Below, piece after piece: positions 22,215-33,034 of a stretch of 64,000 nt of DNA (the stretch's first letter is position 1; every line of letters starts with the position of its first letter). The notes beneath the pieces were generated by a model that was not told the DNA's origin, searched no databases, and saw only the letters and a program-made list of their open reading frames with translations. Source of the stretch: Cristatella mucedo (Eukaryota > Bryozoa > Phylactolaemata > Cristatellidae); assembly GCA_009760855.2 (NCBI GenBank), contig WPIO01000067.1, positions 1,999,501 to 2,063,500 on the forward strand. Reading direction: 5' to 3'. Made by a program: the position numbers and the translations under genes.

Positions 22215-23158
22215 CGAAGTCAAGGTATCATATTCATTCCAATGTGACCTTTCGTTAGAAGACCGCATCAGTTTCACAATCAAGCCTGCATACTATCAGC
22301 TTCATGACATTGCTAAATTTGGCCTTGTTTGGATAGGGATACCACAGATAAGTTGGTCCATGCATTTTTGACATTCCGTCTTGAATTCTGTAACTCACTT
22401 CTTAATAATAATATAATAATAATAATGTTGCACTTGATAAAGCGCCCTCAGAGAACTTAATCTCTTTCTAGGCGCTTTACATTTGCTGCAAAGTGATACG
22501 CAATAGAATAGAATGCTTGCTGGCCTACCTGCACGTGCAATCAAGCACTTACAGCTGGTGCAAAACTATGCAGCTAGGCTTGTCTGTCGTAAGCGTTGCC
22601 ATCGCCACATCGCATCACTTCTCGCTGATCTACACTGGCTCCCCGTCAAGCAACGGATCTTCTTTAAGGTTTCTATCCCTAACTTTTAGGTTCCTTTATT
22701 CTTTTGCTCTTGCCTGCCGATCAGATCTACTGCCCCACCAGGCCACGCATCGTATCGCCCGCAATCTCAAATCCTTTGGAGGCCGTCCTTTTAGTTTTGT
22801 ATGCTCCCAAAGATTAGAACTCACTCCCAACTTGCGTCACGACACTCCCCGACTTGACCACATTTAAAAAGAAATTAAAAACGCACATATTTATGACAGA
22901 ATTTAATAAGTCACTGTATTTGTCCTTTACATGCTTATGCGTGCTGACACTGTTGCATGCTGCTACTAACCACTCTTGCATGCTGACCCTGTGTATGTCA
23001 CCCGTAACCATGTTATTTATGTTTTTTATCAAGCATGATACCACTCACCGTTCAATTATGTTTCCTTTGCAGCAAATTTAAAGCACCTAGAAAGAGATTG
23101 AGTTCTCTGAGGGTGCTTAATCAAGTGTGTTATTCTTATCATTATCATTATTGTAAAG
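22215..23158 (+). mobile_element. LINE A 3' half, split by an antisense LINE A tail
   Basis: The + strand reads FQCDLSLEDRISFTIK, then after the nested insertion at 22404-22500 the conserved RT C-terminal region, 3' UTR and tail (AAGCACCTAGAAAGAGATTG ... GGGTGCTTAATC, 23081-23120). Frames are interrupted by indels. The tail shows a paired change in its hairpin (see findings). Confidence 0.8.
22404..22500 (-). mobile_element. Nested antisense LINE A tail
   Basis: The (ATT)n complement and LINE A tail hairpin up to TTTGCTGCAAAGTGATACG. They interrupt a + strand LINE A between AACTCACTTCTT and GCTTGCTGGCCTACC, which are adjacent in other copies (for example 23655-23682). Confidence 0.75.
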
Positions 23159-23164
23159 TTTAAG

Positions 23165-23555
23165 CGGCTTTTGGAACGCATTACGTTGCCAAAATAATAA
23201 AAAAGTCCATCTCAAGTGACGAAGACAAAGTGGATGCGAATCTGAGTTTGGAGGGAATTTGTGGTAAATATTAGCCGCCTAGGACGGCTGAAAAACATAT
23301 GCTGCTGTTGGGAGTAGAAGATTTGATGTGTTCCATAAGAATAGTGATACTGATTTCTCTGAGTTTTAAGATTTGCAGAGCAAAATGCCTCGGTCAGCAA
23401 AGGTCTTCAAGTGGAGTAATTGAACCGCTAGTATACAGCCCATAATAGGCCTTAGAGCACGAGGATGCTCAGACCGGTGAAATAACTAGGCTAGGTATGA
23501 AGGACCAGGATGCGAGATTCATGAGTAATAAGCAAGTATAGTGCACAATGATGCA
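23165..23555. other. No gene recognised
   Basis: Spacer between two LINE-derived blocks; nothing recognised. Confidence 0.35.
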
Positions 23556-23557
23556 AT

Positions 23558-24422
23558 GTGCCGAGCTGGTTTGGTCTAGCGGTTAAGGTGCTCGCCCCGA
23601 CTACGGTCTGACTGAGGTCATGGGCTCGAGCCCCGAGGCATATCGTCTCGACTTCTGCAACTCACTGCTTACTGGCCTACCAGCATGTGCGATCAGGCGA
23701 TTGCAGCTGGTGCAAAACTCTGCAGCTAGGCTTGTCTGTCGTGAGCGTCGCAGTTGCCACATTACTCCACTTCTCGCCGACCTGCACTGGTTACCAGTCA
23801 AGCAACGGATTGACTTCAAGGTTTTGTCGCTCACTTTTAGGTCTCTTCATTCTATGGCTCCAGCCTATCTTTCAGATATACTACCCCATCAGGCAAAGCA
23901 TCGTACCACTCGCTTTTCTGAATCCAACAGTCTAGAAATACCTCGTACAAACCTTAAATCCTTTGGAGACCGTGCATTTAGCTCGTATGCTCCCACAGCC
24001 TGGAACTCCCTCCCGACCTGCATCAGAACATCCCCTGACCTGACCACATTTAAAAGAAACTTAAAAACATACCTATTTAGGACAGCATTTAGTGGGTCCT
24101 TGTGATTCGTCCTCGATGTGCTTATGCGTGCTGACACTGTTCATGCTGCCACTAACCACATTTGCATGCTGACCCAGTGCATGTAACCCCTAACCATGTT
24201 ATTCATTTTGTTTGTTTTTCAGGCATGATTTTACTTACTATTCTGTTGCGTATCACTTTGCAGCAAATGTAAAGCGCCTAGAAAGAGATTAAGTTCTCTG
24301 AGGGCGCTTTATCAAGTGCAATATTATTATTATTATTATTATATGTGAAGCGCCTGAATAGAGATTAAGTTCTCTTGGGGCGCTATATAAATGAGTTATA
24401 TTTATTTATATTTATATTTATG
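23558..24422 (+). mobile_element. SINE A, split by a LINE A insertion
   Basis: The tRNA-like head occupies 23558-23643, with A box TGGTCTAGCGG at 23572-23582 and B-box-like GGCTCGAGCCC at 23623-23633. Its tail resumes at about 24338 (ATGTGAAGCGCCTGAATAGA) and ends at about 24420. Intact SINE A at 51059-51190 joins GAGGCATAT directly to GTGAAGCGCC, so the LINE A at 23644-24337 entered at that junction, with ATAT on both sides. Confidence 0.85.
23644..24337 (+). mobile_element. LINE A, 3' part, well preserved
   Basis: An open frame in this 5'-truncated copy runs to a stop at 24105. It encodes the RT C-terminal region: ACAIRRLQLVQNSAARLVCR, HITPLLADLHWLPVKQRIDF, and the end FGDRAFSSYAPTAWNSLPTC ... 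LKTYLFRTAF. The 3' UTR and hairpin tail follow, with (ATT)n at 24323-24337. These blocks are shared by L2/CR1-type elements. It lacks the catalytic YADD region, so it cannot move by itself. Confidence 0.9.
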
Positions 24423-24429
24423 ATGGCAC

Positions 24430-25070
24430 TTAATTTAACGCTAACTATGTGGTTCCTCATCTAGTGGAAGTGCGATTTCAGCTTCGGCTTGGTGATGCTT
24501 CCGGTTGGAACTCAAAAATAGGAAGCTGCACAAGTTCTGAAAACCCCGTCGAGGGAGGGGGAAATGTCCCCCGGCTCCCACACTGGATGCATGCATAGCC
24601 GCATTACCCAGATGACCCAAATGTACCATGTCGAATGTATATTTGCATTGCGAACTTTTTAGGGCCTTTAAATACACGAGGGCTTTCTTGATTTTCCCCT
24701 CTTTTCCAATACACAAAGAATCGCAAATTAGTAAGATAAAAAAGTCAATCAAGATCGCCCATCGTGATCTGTAAATTAAAGTCAACCATCTGGTCCGTCT
24801 CGGCGGCTTCACTAATGCAAGTCAAGCGTGTCCAGTCCACCAGCGGTCACTTTCAATCCTCTCTCAATTCTCTTAATCAAGAGGTAGAATTGTGCCTCAT
24901 TTGTATCGACGGATCTTGGCTACAGAAGCTTCATTTTCTCTGATGTAAGACTGCGAAGCGAAAGTCCATTCAAAGGCGAAAGCCAAAGTTCCCACTCTGA
25001 CTTGCTGCTGACTTGCTGCCCGCAAGAAAGATCTTGGCTCACTTAGCAGCCTCGTTTGTATAGCGGCGGA
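24430..25070. other. No gene recognised
   Basis: Short frames on the minus strand (for example 24441-24812) show no domain. No repeat-family match. Confidence 0.35.
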
Positions 25071-25074
25071 ACTT

Positions 25075-25262
25075 CTATCACCATCCCTTCCGTAATGGCT
25101 CGCTAGGTAAGGTGGTTGCTTTTCACGAACTCGGCCCCGAGGTCGTGGGTTCAAATCCTCTGGGTGGGCGATCGCTTTATCGCCACTGCAAGCGGTGGTG
25201 ATAGTCGTACAGACTCTTCTGTTGCTATACAAAAAGAGGCTGTTTAATCAGTTAGTTAATAA
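25075..25262 (+). mobile_element. SINE B (tRNA-derived), clearest copy
   Basis: A-box-like TGGCTCGCTAGG at 25096-25107 and an exact B box GGTTCAAATCC at 25148-25158. The body (GCCACTGCAAGCGGTGG, TCTTCTGTTGCTATACAAAA) follows, ending in ATTTAGTT-like repeats near 25262. The tRNA-like head is not a functional tRNA because no acceptor-stem pairing closes it. Confidence 0.85.
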
Positions 25263-25282
25263 AATTATTTAGTTATTCAAGT

Positions 25283-25640
25283 TGACAATGAAGGATTGCC
25301 CAACTGAAGGATTCAAACGTACGAACCTCGCTTTGGGGATGCAACGTAAACCACTCTAGCACAGCCACCGGTTAGTTCGCATGGCCTGGCACAGTAAGGG
25401 AAGGATATATGCATTCGTTTCCGAATGAGAATGATCGGGCGGGGTGCTCTGGGTAGTGTTAACAGCTCACCATGTGAGTCGCCTTTAAACCACATAGACC
25501 TGTGAGGCAGCTCGTACATGAAAAAGTAGCGGAATAGAAAAGCCGGTCCATGGCTCCATTATCCTAGGCAACAAAGTAGCTTTGCATATAGGCACACTCA
25601 GGCTATAGGCGGTATTGCTTCCATTAACTTTTTTAGCAGC
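25283..25640. repeat. Duplicated block b, unit 1
   Basis: Nearly identical at the left end to 36732-37015. Both contain GGATTGCCCAACTGAAGGAT, CAGCCACCGGTTAGTTCGCA, CATTCGTTTCCGAATGAGAA and CAAAGTAGCTTTGCAT. Unit 1 has about 70 extra bases in the middle (25455-25530). Confidence 0.9.
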
Positions 25641-25654
25641 AAATTAAAAAAAGA

Positions 25655-25659
25655 AAGCA

Positions 25660-25700
<41 letters not shown>

Positions 25701-25721
25701 CGAGAGGGAGAGAGAAAAGAG

Positions 25722-25758
<37 letters not shown>

Positions 25759-25852
25759 TAGAGATACAGAGAGAGAGAGAGCGAGATGAAGAGTTAATGA
25801 GAACGAGAGAGAAAGCGAGATGGATAGAGAGAAAGAGAGAGATGGAGAGTAG

Positions 25853-25883
<31 letters not shown>

Positions 25884-25905
25884 AGAGAAAGAGAGGTGGA
25901 TGTAG
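25655..25905. repeat. (GA)n microsatellite, interrupted
   Basis: Purine-rich GA tract with AAAG and GATG interruptions over about 250 bases. Confidence 0.95.
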
Positions 25906-26084
25906 AGAGAAAGGCAAATACGGCGACACAAAGAGAGCCAGGTAGAGGAGGACAAAAAACAGGTTGTAACGACAAATTAATGGCGAAAAAGTAAAAAAGA
26001 GGAAAAGAGGAAATGAGAATGACTGTGAGGAGAGCCAAAATGGAAGAGATAATGACAGAGAGGCTGAAAACACGGTGACCTAAA

Positions 26085-26262
26085 AATACTAGCTCATTCA
26101 ACCGCCACTTTTGTATAACGACAGAAAAGCCTTTGCGGATATTGCCATTGCTGGCAGCGGCGATAAAAGATCACCCACAGAAGGATTTGAACCCAATTTC
26201 TTGGAACCAAAGTCGTAAAAAGCTCGCCTTCCCAGTATTCCACGAATCAGAGAAAAGGTAGA
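26085..26262 (-). mobile_element. SINE B (tRNA-derived)
   Basis: Minus strand. It matches SINE B by ACCGCCACTTTTGTATAACG, GCAGCGGCGATAAAAGATCA, and a B-box complement GGATTTGAACCC. The unit 2 equivalent region does not contain it, so it arrived in unit 1. Confidence 0.7.
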
Positions 26263-26549
26263 AAAAAATTAAGGCGGGGAGTGCTCAGAAGATCTAAAGA
26301 GGTTGAATAAAAAGAAGACAAAAAAGGACAGTATGACCATATGAGAACAGACACTAGACAGACACTCACGGTACGCTGATTGTGGCACAGAGAGATGCAG
26401 TCGCAGATAAAAAAAACAGACTGAGAGGAGCAGTTCCTGAGAGATGGCTGGTGGTAGCCACATTGATAGTTAAAGAGAGATGTGGAGAGAGAAACGGAGA
26501 GACAAAAAGGAAGAGAGAGGAACACCGAGAGCGAATTAGAGATCGAAGA

Positions 26550-26550
26550 A

Positions 26551-26641
<91 letters not shown>
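26550..26641. repeat. (GA)n microsatellite
   Basis: About 90 bases of pure GA. A GA tract lies at the equivalent place in unit 2 (38180-38230), so the tract predates the duplication. Confidence 0.97.
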
Positions 26642-26644
<3 letters not shown>

Positions 26645-28790
26645 CACCAGGAGAGCTGAAATTGACATGGAAGATTTCTGGTGACAAGTGGCACAGCTCT
26701 TCTCTAAACCAGCTATCGAAAGTTAGACCCTATCGTCGGCACTGACCGTCTTCGTTTTTTATAGCCATTTTCAATCTAAAGACTTTTACTCTTTAGTAGT
26801 TATGCATGTGATTTGTGAGTTAGCCTGAAAATCACCTGAAAACGCTCGCATAGGAGTGTGCCTAAGCCCAGGATCGAACAGTCTGCCTTATGACGATTGT
26901 TGATCAGGCCCAGATCTAGCATTGACAGGGATAGTTGGTATAATGCAACTCACAGCCAGCCTATATGATTTTGGCTTTTCTTTCAGATACTCATGAAAGC
27001 CTTACAGTGCGATTGTCTTAATGGCAAGTGAGTATGCATGGAAGCTCTTTCCAATGACGTCTATGGGAACATGGTAGTTCAGTAACGAGTATTCGTCGGT
27101 CGACTTGGCTTATGATTCGAGTAGCTGAAAAGGTACAAGTAGATCGAGGAGCCTGATGTCAAATTCAGGGATTGCTTTCACATGGCGTCACATGCCATAT
27201 GATTATGGAGTATTCATCATAATTTGAACTCCGTAGAGCCATGCGAAATCTCGAAAAAAATGCAAGCCATTAGCAGGCGTGAAGTGAGAAACGAGGCCAA
27301 GGTCAAGGCTGCGTTTGTGTAGCAGCCGCTCTAAGTAGAAAGCTTGTAGAGGACTCACCAATTCTTCCATGCACAATTGGGTATTAAAACGCTACCGCGG
27401 GCGTTCGCGTAGAATCACGAGTAAGACATTTTGACCAAGTATAGGAATTATTCATTGCACTTAGCTCTTCAAGCTCCCGATCCCCACTAGTCAATAACCC
27501 AGGACGCGACGAGGAAAAAATCCACCAGCCGTCAGTGGGCTGCTGCCAAGAAGCCATGCCACGCCCTCCGATCCGGATACAGGAGTGTCAGATCGAGGCT
27601 CAACACGTGACTAGACCTATATCAAATTGCATTGCACTGATAGACGTCTTTAGTACGAGTCTTTGTCTCCGGTGACGAGCCACCCCGAACGGCCGGCCAG
27701 TGTTCATCCGTTTCGGATTGGAGCTGACTTTACAGGGTTTCGTGACGAACAGGTACGTTTTACAGGCCGCTAACGGTACGTTTCTTGATGAGAGGATGTA
27801 CGTTTGATATTGTGCCTCACCCGAGGTTTACCGGCCGTTGCAAATACGCCTTTGGGCGCACTCCTGTGGTCGACTGACTGTCTAAGGCTAGAATCAGACG
27901 CCAAGACTGGATACCTTCGAAAAGCGGCTACCGCCTCAGTCGGATACTGGTCATGTTGATTGACTGGCTAGTTAGCACGTACGAAACTCGAGACCCAAGT
28001 CTCAGTTGCTCCCATGTGCCGCTGACCCCACGCCAACTTAAATGCTAAGCCCTGCAGTAGGCAGCAACAAAAACAGAGGCTTTGTAGAGGGTCTGGAGAG
28101 GGCGTTATTTGAGTGAACCTGAGCCGAACAATATCAGTAGATATAAAGTCTTTTTGAGATGACAATTTACTTACAATATCTCGTTCGGGCTTGACGGCGG
28201 GCGCAGAACGCAGTCTGCTGGACGGTGAGGTTTTATAAAGGAGTGCTCATTTCGTTATCACTAAGAATCGTTGCCTCTTTGACCTTCAGGTCTCTTGCTA
28301 GCATCGAAGCTCGTTGTAGCCTTCTTGAGAGAGCCGTCTCTGGCCTAGATCGATGGCTATCCTGCCGGGATGAATCAGACCAAGGGGTCGTATCGCAGAT
28401 CTTTTGTTCTCTGACAGCCGTTGTCAGCCGGTGGTCAGTCAACTGTGACCTTTGGAGGGCTGTGAACCTCCCCATCCCCCTAGGTCCGAGCTGCCTTTCC
28501 TGACGGAAGCAGTCTCTGCTCCCGAGCGTAGTTAACCACTGTAGATTAACCGCAGGCACTGAGGCAGCTGACTCCTTGGCAGTGCCTCGACTTGGGTGAC
28601 CCTAGACCCACGATAAACATGGCAAATGCTAGACATGAGCATGCCTAAGTAGACGCTAAACTAAGAAAGAGTGACGAGCCGTGAGGAGCACAGACAGACA
28701 TTTTATCACAGACTCATGAGCAAGCTCTAGCCGATTCGACCCACGATAAGCTAGCCTTTATTCCTAATGGAACCTCTACCGTAAGAGCTC
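26645..28790. repeat. Duplicated block c, unit 1 (upstream of gene copy 1)
   Basis: Noncoding DNA collinear with unit 2 at 38232-39815 and unit 3 at 48240-51055. Shared landmarks include GAACGGCCGGCCAGTGTTCA (27687, like 38871), TTCGAAAAGCGGCTACCGCC (27918, like 39098) and CTTGAGAGAGCCG (28323, 39503, 50560). It contains the TATA-like site at 28232. No open frame is conserved in all three units. Confidence 0.8.
28231..28242 (+). promoter_or_regulatory. Candidate TATA box, unit 1
   Basis: TTTTATAAAGGA. The same place in unit 2 reads TTTTATAAGG (39408-39417), while unit 3 reads TTTCTAAGG (about 50469) and has lost it. It lies 2.77 kb before copy 1, with a later LINE insertion in between. A real transcription start is not shown by sequence alone. 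Confidence 0.35.
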
Positions 28791-28794
28791 TTTG

Positions 28795-29552
28795 TGATTG
28801 AAAATTCGGTCTTGTTTAGATAAGGATACCACATCTAAGTTGGTCCATGCATTCGTGACATTCCGTCTCGACTTATGCAACTCACTGCTCGCTGGCCTAC
28901 CGGCATGTGCGATCAGGCGATTGCAGCCGGTGCAAAACTCTGCAGCTAGGCTTGTCTGTCGTGAGCGTCACAGTTGCCACATTACTCCATTTCTCGCCGA
29001 CCTGCACTGGCTACAAGTCAAGCAACGGATTGACTTAAAGATTTTGTCGCTCCCTTTTAGGCCACTTCATTCTTTGGCTCCAGCCTATCTCTCAGATATA
29101 CTCCCCCATCAGGCCAAGCAGCGTACCACCCGCTTTTCGGAATCCAACAGTCTACAAATACCTCGTACAAACCTCAAATCCGTTGGAGGCCGTGCATTTA
29201 GTTCGTACACTCCCAAAGCCTGGAACTCCCTTCCGATCTGCGTCAGAGCATCCCCTGACCTGACCACATTAAAAAAGAATTTAAAAACACTTATTTGGAC
29301 AGCATTACGTGGGTCCCTGTGAATCGTCCTTGATGTGCTTATGCGTGCTGACACTGTGCATGCTGCCACTAACCACATTTGCATGCTGACCCTGTGCATG
29401 TCACCCCTAACCATGTTATTCATTTTTTTGTTTATCAAGCATGATTTTACTCACCATTCAATAGCATTTCCCTTTGCAGCAAATGTAAAGCGCCTAAAGA
29501 GAGATTAAGTTTTCTGAGGGCGCTTCATCAAGTGCATTATAATTATTATTAT
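28795..29552 (+). mobile_element. LINE A 3' part, inserted in unit 1 only
   Basis: Starts in the RT C-terminal region (TTGTTTAGATAAGGATACCA) and keeps an open frame 28798-29322 ending in LKTLIWTALRGSL. The 3' UTR, hairpin tail and (ATT)n end follow. In unit 2 the flanks meet without it (CTCTACCGTAAGAGC ... GATATGAAGAAATA at 40222-40250), so it is an insertion after duplication. Confidence 0.9.
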
Positions 29553-29554
29553 TT

Positions 29555-30600
29555 GAAGAAATACATTTTAATTTGCTGAGGCAGTGGCGGTTGAAATTTT
29601 CTTAAGATGGTCAGTCTGATTTCACATCAATAGCGGAGTTTGGGGCTGGTGGCAATAGCCCACTCCGTAGGCAGAGGGAGGTACCTACATATATCTTAGG
29701 ACGGAGTTCCATACGCCAAAGAGACACGAGTGAATTGAAGACGCATAAGGTACATGTCATGTTTTTTAATCGTTTCCATAAACTGATTTTATGCAGTACC
29801 TGTATCGTCATGTCTTAAGAAATCTGGAGCTCCCGTGATCTAACCTGAAAATCCGAGATCCGCCCCGGGTCTCATATTACAGTTAGCATATTTCCGGATT
29901 TGTGAAGCTATAAAGACGTAACCGTGCCTACGTGCTGATGGCTGAGAAAAGTTAGCCTATGGTTTTGTGACTTCACATCGTTACTTAGCTTCAGCAAGTC
30001 TCCAATCTGCTGCTAGTCAGCAATCAACTGGCAGTTATCGACCTTGAGGCTTTTAGAGGCAATCGATTCGGGACCAGCAGGCGGTAGATGCACTAGCTAG
30101 GTGTTATGTGACAAGTGCACCATAGCAGCTACACTATACCACTCTGCTGAGCCCACCACCAGCTCACCATTATTCAGCCCATTAATGTGAAGTTGTTACA
30201 TCTCTTTCAGGTTTTTCTGCTTTCCGTCGCCCTGGCAAGGCCCAGCGCTAATACGTATGCACCACGTTTCTCTTAGTAGTCCCATGACACTGGACTATGT
30301 TGAGTCGTATCTTTAACAAATTTATTTTCATTAGAAAAAGAGCTATCACACCAGAAACTTCCCATGAAATAACGTCGTGATATCCATTGGCTTTGACAGG
30401 TTTGTATTCATTTCATGCACATAACATTGTAATATGAAGTACAACTTTTGTGCTTGTGCTTTGTTATTTATGCCTCTACTTATTCAAAAATATTGTCAAC
30501 GGCCTACGCAGTGTTTCTAAAGAGATATTATAGTTTCGTTTTCGTATTCTGCTATGATATTTACTACATGATGATAATGTAATTCACCTGTTTAGATACC
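29555..30600. repeat. Duplicated block d, unit 1
   Basis: Noncoding. Collinear with unit 3 (52385-52940 and 53532-54000). Unit 2 has a deletion of about 0.85 kb across the middle, joining 40390 to material equivalent to 30505. Shared words include GGCTTTTAGAGGCAATC versus CAGCTTTTAGAGGCAATC and CACCACCAGCT. Confidence 0.75.
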
Positions 30601-30639
30601 TAAATAGGATAGAGTAATAAGGTATATATGTATATATAT

Positions 30640-30785
30640 TTATAACAAAACTTAATTTCGATTCTGGTGCATCACATATGCCGGGGGAGGGCTAGAGCCC
30701 GCGATTTCGGCCACATATTTAATCTTGAACTAGGTCAGAGCAAGCACCTTAACGACTAGGCTTGACCAGTACGTTTCAGTCATTC
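30640..30785 (-). mobile_element. SINE A relic, shared by all three units
   Basis: Minus strand. Remains of the tRNA-like head: GGGCTAGAGCCCGCGATTTC (B-box region) and AGCACCTTAACGACTAGGCT (A-box region). Matching relics lie at 40495-40620 and 54005-54580, so it was present before the triplication. Confidence 0.65.
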
Positions 30786-30984
30786 GGATCAGTAGCAAGG
30801 AACTCAAAAAAAGCATCTTCTGAATCTTTGCCAAATTGAACGTGCAATAGCTCTCAGTCGCATGGGCCCAAAGTGCTGTCGTGGCGGTAGGTGCATACAG
30901 CCTGCCCAAAAATGCTGCTTTGGATTATGCAACCAGACTCTTGCCTACTTCTACATGATTCTGCGTCTGACTAATGCCATGCCA

Positions 30985-30996
30985 TTTTCTTTTAAG
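30985..30996 (+). other. Candidate splice acceptor before copy 1
   Basis: Pyrimidine tract CATTTTCTTTTAAG, with AG at 30995-30996, five bases before the ATG. A branch-point-like CTGACTAAT lies about 25 bases upstream. Copies 2 and 3 have the stronger CTTTTCAG and CTTTCCAG at the same spot. The AAG form here is usable but weaker. Confidence 0.55.
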
Positions 30997-31000
30997 ACCA

Positions 31001-31657
31001 ATGGCCGAAGGTGAGTGGTCAGGTGCTGATCATAACGATCAAGTCGAGGAGCAATGGAAAGACATTTCGGAAATTATCGAGAAGGAGATGCCGACGTCAC
31101 AGAACGCACGGCATGAGCAACAGCCCCCCAAGCAGCAGCAGATGAACAGGGATCTTTCGTCGATTGAGGACGTGCAGATGCTGCAGCAGCAGGTAGAATG
31201 GCTAAGATTAAGAATGGAGAGGCACGCTTTACAAAGTGACATGCTGATATTACTCAACAAGCTTCAAGCGGCGGACGCACTGGAACTCCAAAATCATTTC
31301 TGCGGGCATCTTAGAAGGATCGAGAGTGCTGACGTGCAGCTGCAGCAGGCGCAGCAAATGCGGCAGCTCATCGTCGATGCACGGAACGAGGAAATAATGC
31401 TGAAGCTTCGGAATATTGCACAAAATGTGAAAACAATGGAGCAGGAACTCACTCGACAGCAAGACGCACTGAAGCTACGCCTGCAGGAGGAGACGCCGAT
31501 CGAAGGGTCTACGCCGATATCGCATGTTACCCAGCCAATCCCGCCAAAACCCCGTTTGCGGGATTCGGGAGTGGGAGAGGGCCGTGCGGATCATCAGAGT
31601 TCGACGAGCGAAGACTCTTGGGCAACGGTAATAGATTTATTGAGTGCAGGAATTTAA
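31001..31657 (+). CDS. Coiled-coil tandem-family protein, copy 1 (218 aa)
   Basis: The start chosen is ATG at 31001 (MAEGEWSGAD). It is the first ATG after the conserved acceptor and is shared by all three copies, although the frame stays open 9 codons further upstream. Residues 1-35 are acidic and mixed (DQVEEQWKDISEIIEKEM). Residues 36-50 are Gln/Pro-rich with three consecutive Gln. Residues about 55-164 are rich in Leu, Gln, Arg and Glu in a helical, heptad-like pattern (MLQQQVEWLRLRMERHALQS, MLKLRNIAQNVKTMEQELTR), predicting a long coiled coil. Residues 165-218 form a Pro-containing tail ending in SEDSWATVIDLLSAGI. There is no signal peptide, membrane segment or catalytic motif. I do not recognise the family. 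Coiled-coil content suggests self-association or a scaffold role, but this is inference. It might also be part of a repeated mobile unit rather than a host gene. Confidence 0.65.
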   Translation: MAEGEWSGADHNDQVEEQWKDISEIIEKEMPTSQNARHEQQPPKQQQMNRDLSSIEDVQMLQQQVEWLRLRMERHALQSDMLILLNKLQAADALELQNHFCGHLRRIESADVQLQQAQQMRQLIVDARNEEIMLKLRNIAQNVKTMEQELTRQQDALKLRLQEETPIEGSTPISHVTQPIPPKPRLRDSGVGEGRADHQSSTSEDSWATVIDLLSAGI

Positions 31658-31967
31658 TCTGTTTAAATACATTTAAATGACAAGAAAGCTTTCGGGCTGC
31701 TTCTTAAGGTACATGGTGCCCAACGTCCGGGGAAGCAGAAGGAAGTCAGCCGATAGCAGACATTAGAGTGATCCCATCCTTCACGAATTCACGCGTCCTT
31801 CGACAGAGGAAATGTCGGAAAGCATTGCAAAGCAGGCGAACAATCTAGTTCAGGCTAAATCTGAATTATGTCGCCTGCGAATTGCAATTACCTTGCTGCT
31901 TCTTGTTTTTGTCATTTACGACACAACTGAGTGTCGACGTCGTGACTGCTCTAGTTAGTGTTTTGTA

Positions 31968-31973
31968 AATAAA
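31968..31973 (+). terminator. Poly(A) signal AATAAA, copy 1
   Basis: AATAAA about 310 bases after the stop. The same site is kept in unit 2 (41832-41837). It lies just before the antisense LINE A tail that begins at about 31978. Confidence 0.5.
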
Positions 31974-31977
31974 TTTC

Positions 31978-32772
31978 TAGTACTTGATATAGCACCTTCA
32001 GAGATTTCAGTTTCTGTCCTGACAGTTTACATTTGCTGCGAAGTTATGCTGATCAATTGGCATTAAGTGGTAGCATGCCAAATAAACAGCAAGAATAACA
32101 AGGAGTAACGTGCTCACTGTCAGCATGCACCTCTGGTCAGTGGCAGCATGCATAGTGCCAGCTCACATAAGCTCACACAGTTCGCATCAGAGGGACCCGC
32201 CTAATGCTGTGATAGTTAGATGCGTGCTTAGTTAGCTTCGTTTTTAATGCGGTCAAGTTGGCAGTTGTCGCAATTCAAGTCGAAAATGAATTCCAGGCTG
32301 TTGGAGCATGCCAACTTAAGGAAGGTCTCCAATGGATTTGAGACTTTTACGAAGTATAGGTGAACTATTACATTTCAAAAAGTGGATGGTATAACGGTTA
32401 AGCTAGTGAGGAGGTAGATCTTATAGGTTGGCTCGAGCCAAAGAATGAAAGGACCTACAAGTGAGTGAGACAACCTAGAGATCGATGCGTTGCTTGACGG
32501 TTAAACCGTGCAGGTCAGTAAAAAACGTAATGATGTGGCTCGCTGTTGTGTTGGACGCTCCCAAAAGACATGCCAAGCTGGAGAGTTTTGCACAGGCCTA
32601 AAGCGCCAGATTGCACATACCAATAGGTCAGCAAGTTGTGACTACTAAAAGGCAAGGTGGGATGCCAAAAATGCATGAGCCAAGTTAGATGTAGTAACCC
32701 CGTCTAACAAAGCCTGAATTTTAAACACCTTAGGTAGAAGAAAGTCGTCAGATTCGAATTCAGCTACAGAGC
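31978..32772 (-). mobile_element. LINE A relic downstream of copy 1
   Basis: Minus strand. It begins with the tail (ACTTGATATAGCACCTTCAG ... TTACATTTGCTGCGAAG) and runs into the RT C-terminal region with many indels, ending near 32770. Units 2 and 3 carry the same insertion at the same place with longer bodies (41845-43980 and 55848-59170). Confidence 0.75.
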
Positions 32773-32774
32773 GT

Positions 32775-33030
32775 CGCTAAAGTTTAGGCTTGCTTAGACA
32801 CGGAGTATGAATCTAAATTGGTCCATGCATTTTTAAATCACGTGTGAAATTAATTAAGTCACTGCTTACTAGTCTACCAGCATATGCAATCAGGCGTTTA
32901 CAATATTGGTGCAAAACTAGGCAGCCAGGCTTCAACGACACGGTTGCCACCTCAAACATGTTTTCACCGACCTGCACGGCTTCTAGTCAAGCAACGCATT
33001 ATCTTCAAGGTTCTTCCTTTTGATAGTGAT
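32775..33030 (+). mobile_element. Degenerate LINE A fragment
   Basis: The + strand order TTTAGGCTTGCTTAGACACG, TGGTCCATGCATTTTTAAAT, CAATCAGGCGTTTACAA, GTCAAGCAACGCATTATCTT follows LINE A. It is very similar to the fragment at 45500-45770 in unit 2, including the shared change to CACGTGTG(A/G)AAT, so the two are probably duplicates. Confidence 0.65.
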
Positions 33031-33034
33031 TGCG

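Noticed and set aside
25075-25160. tRNA gene with A and B boxes
   Set aside because: The promoter boxes are good but there is no closing acceptor stem, and the same head recurs with a shared body at several places, so it is a SINE.
28225-28503. Conserved small protein upstream of gene copy 1 (like 39348-39539)
   Set aside because: Similarity follows from the duplicated DNA. Starts are not ATG, the ends differ, and unit 3 breaks the frame.
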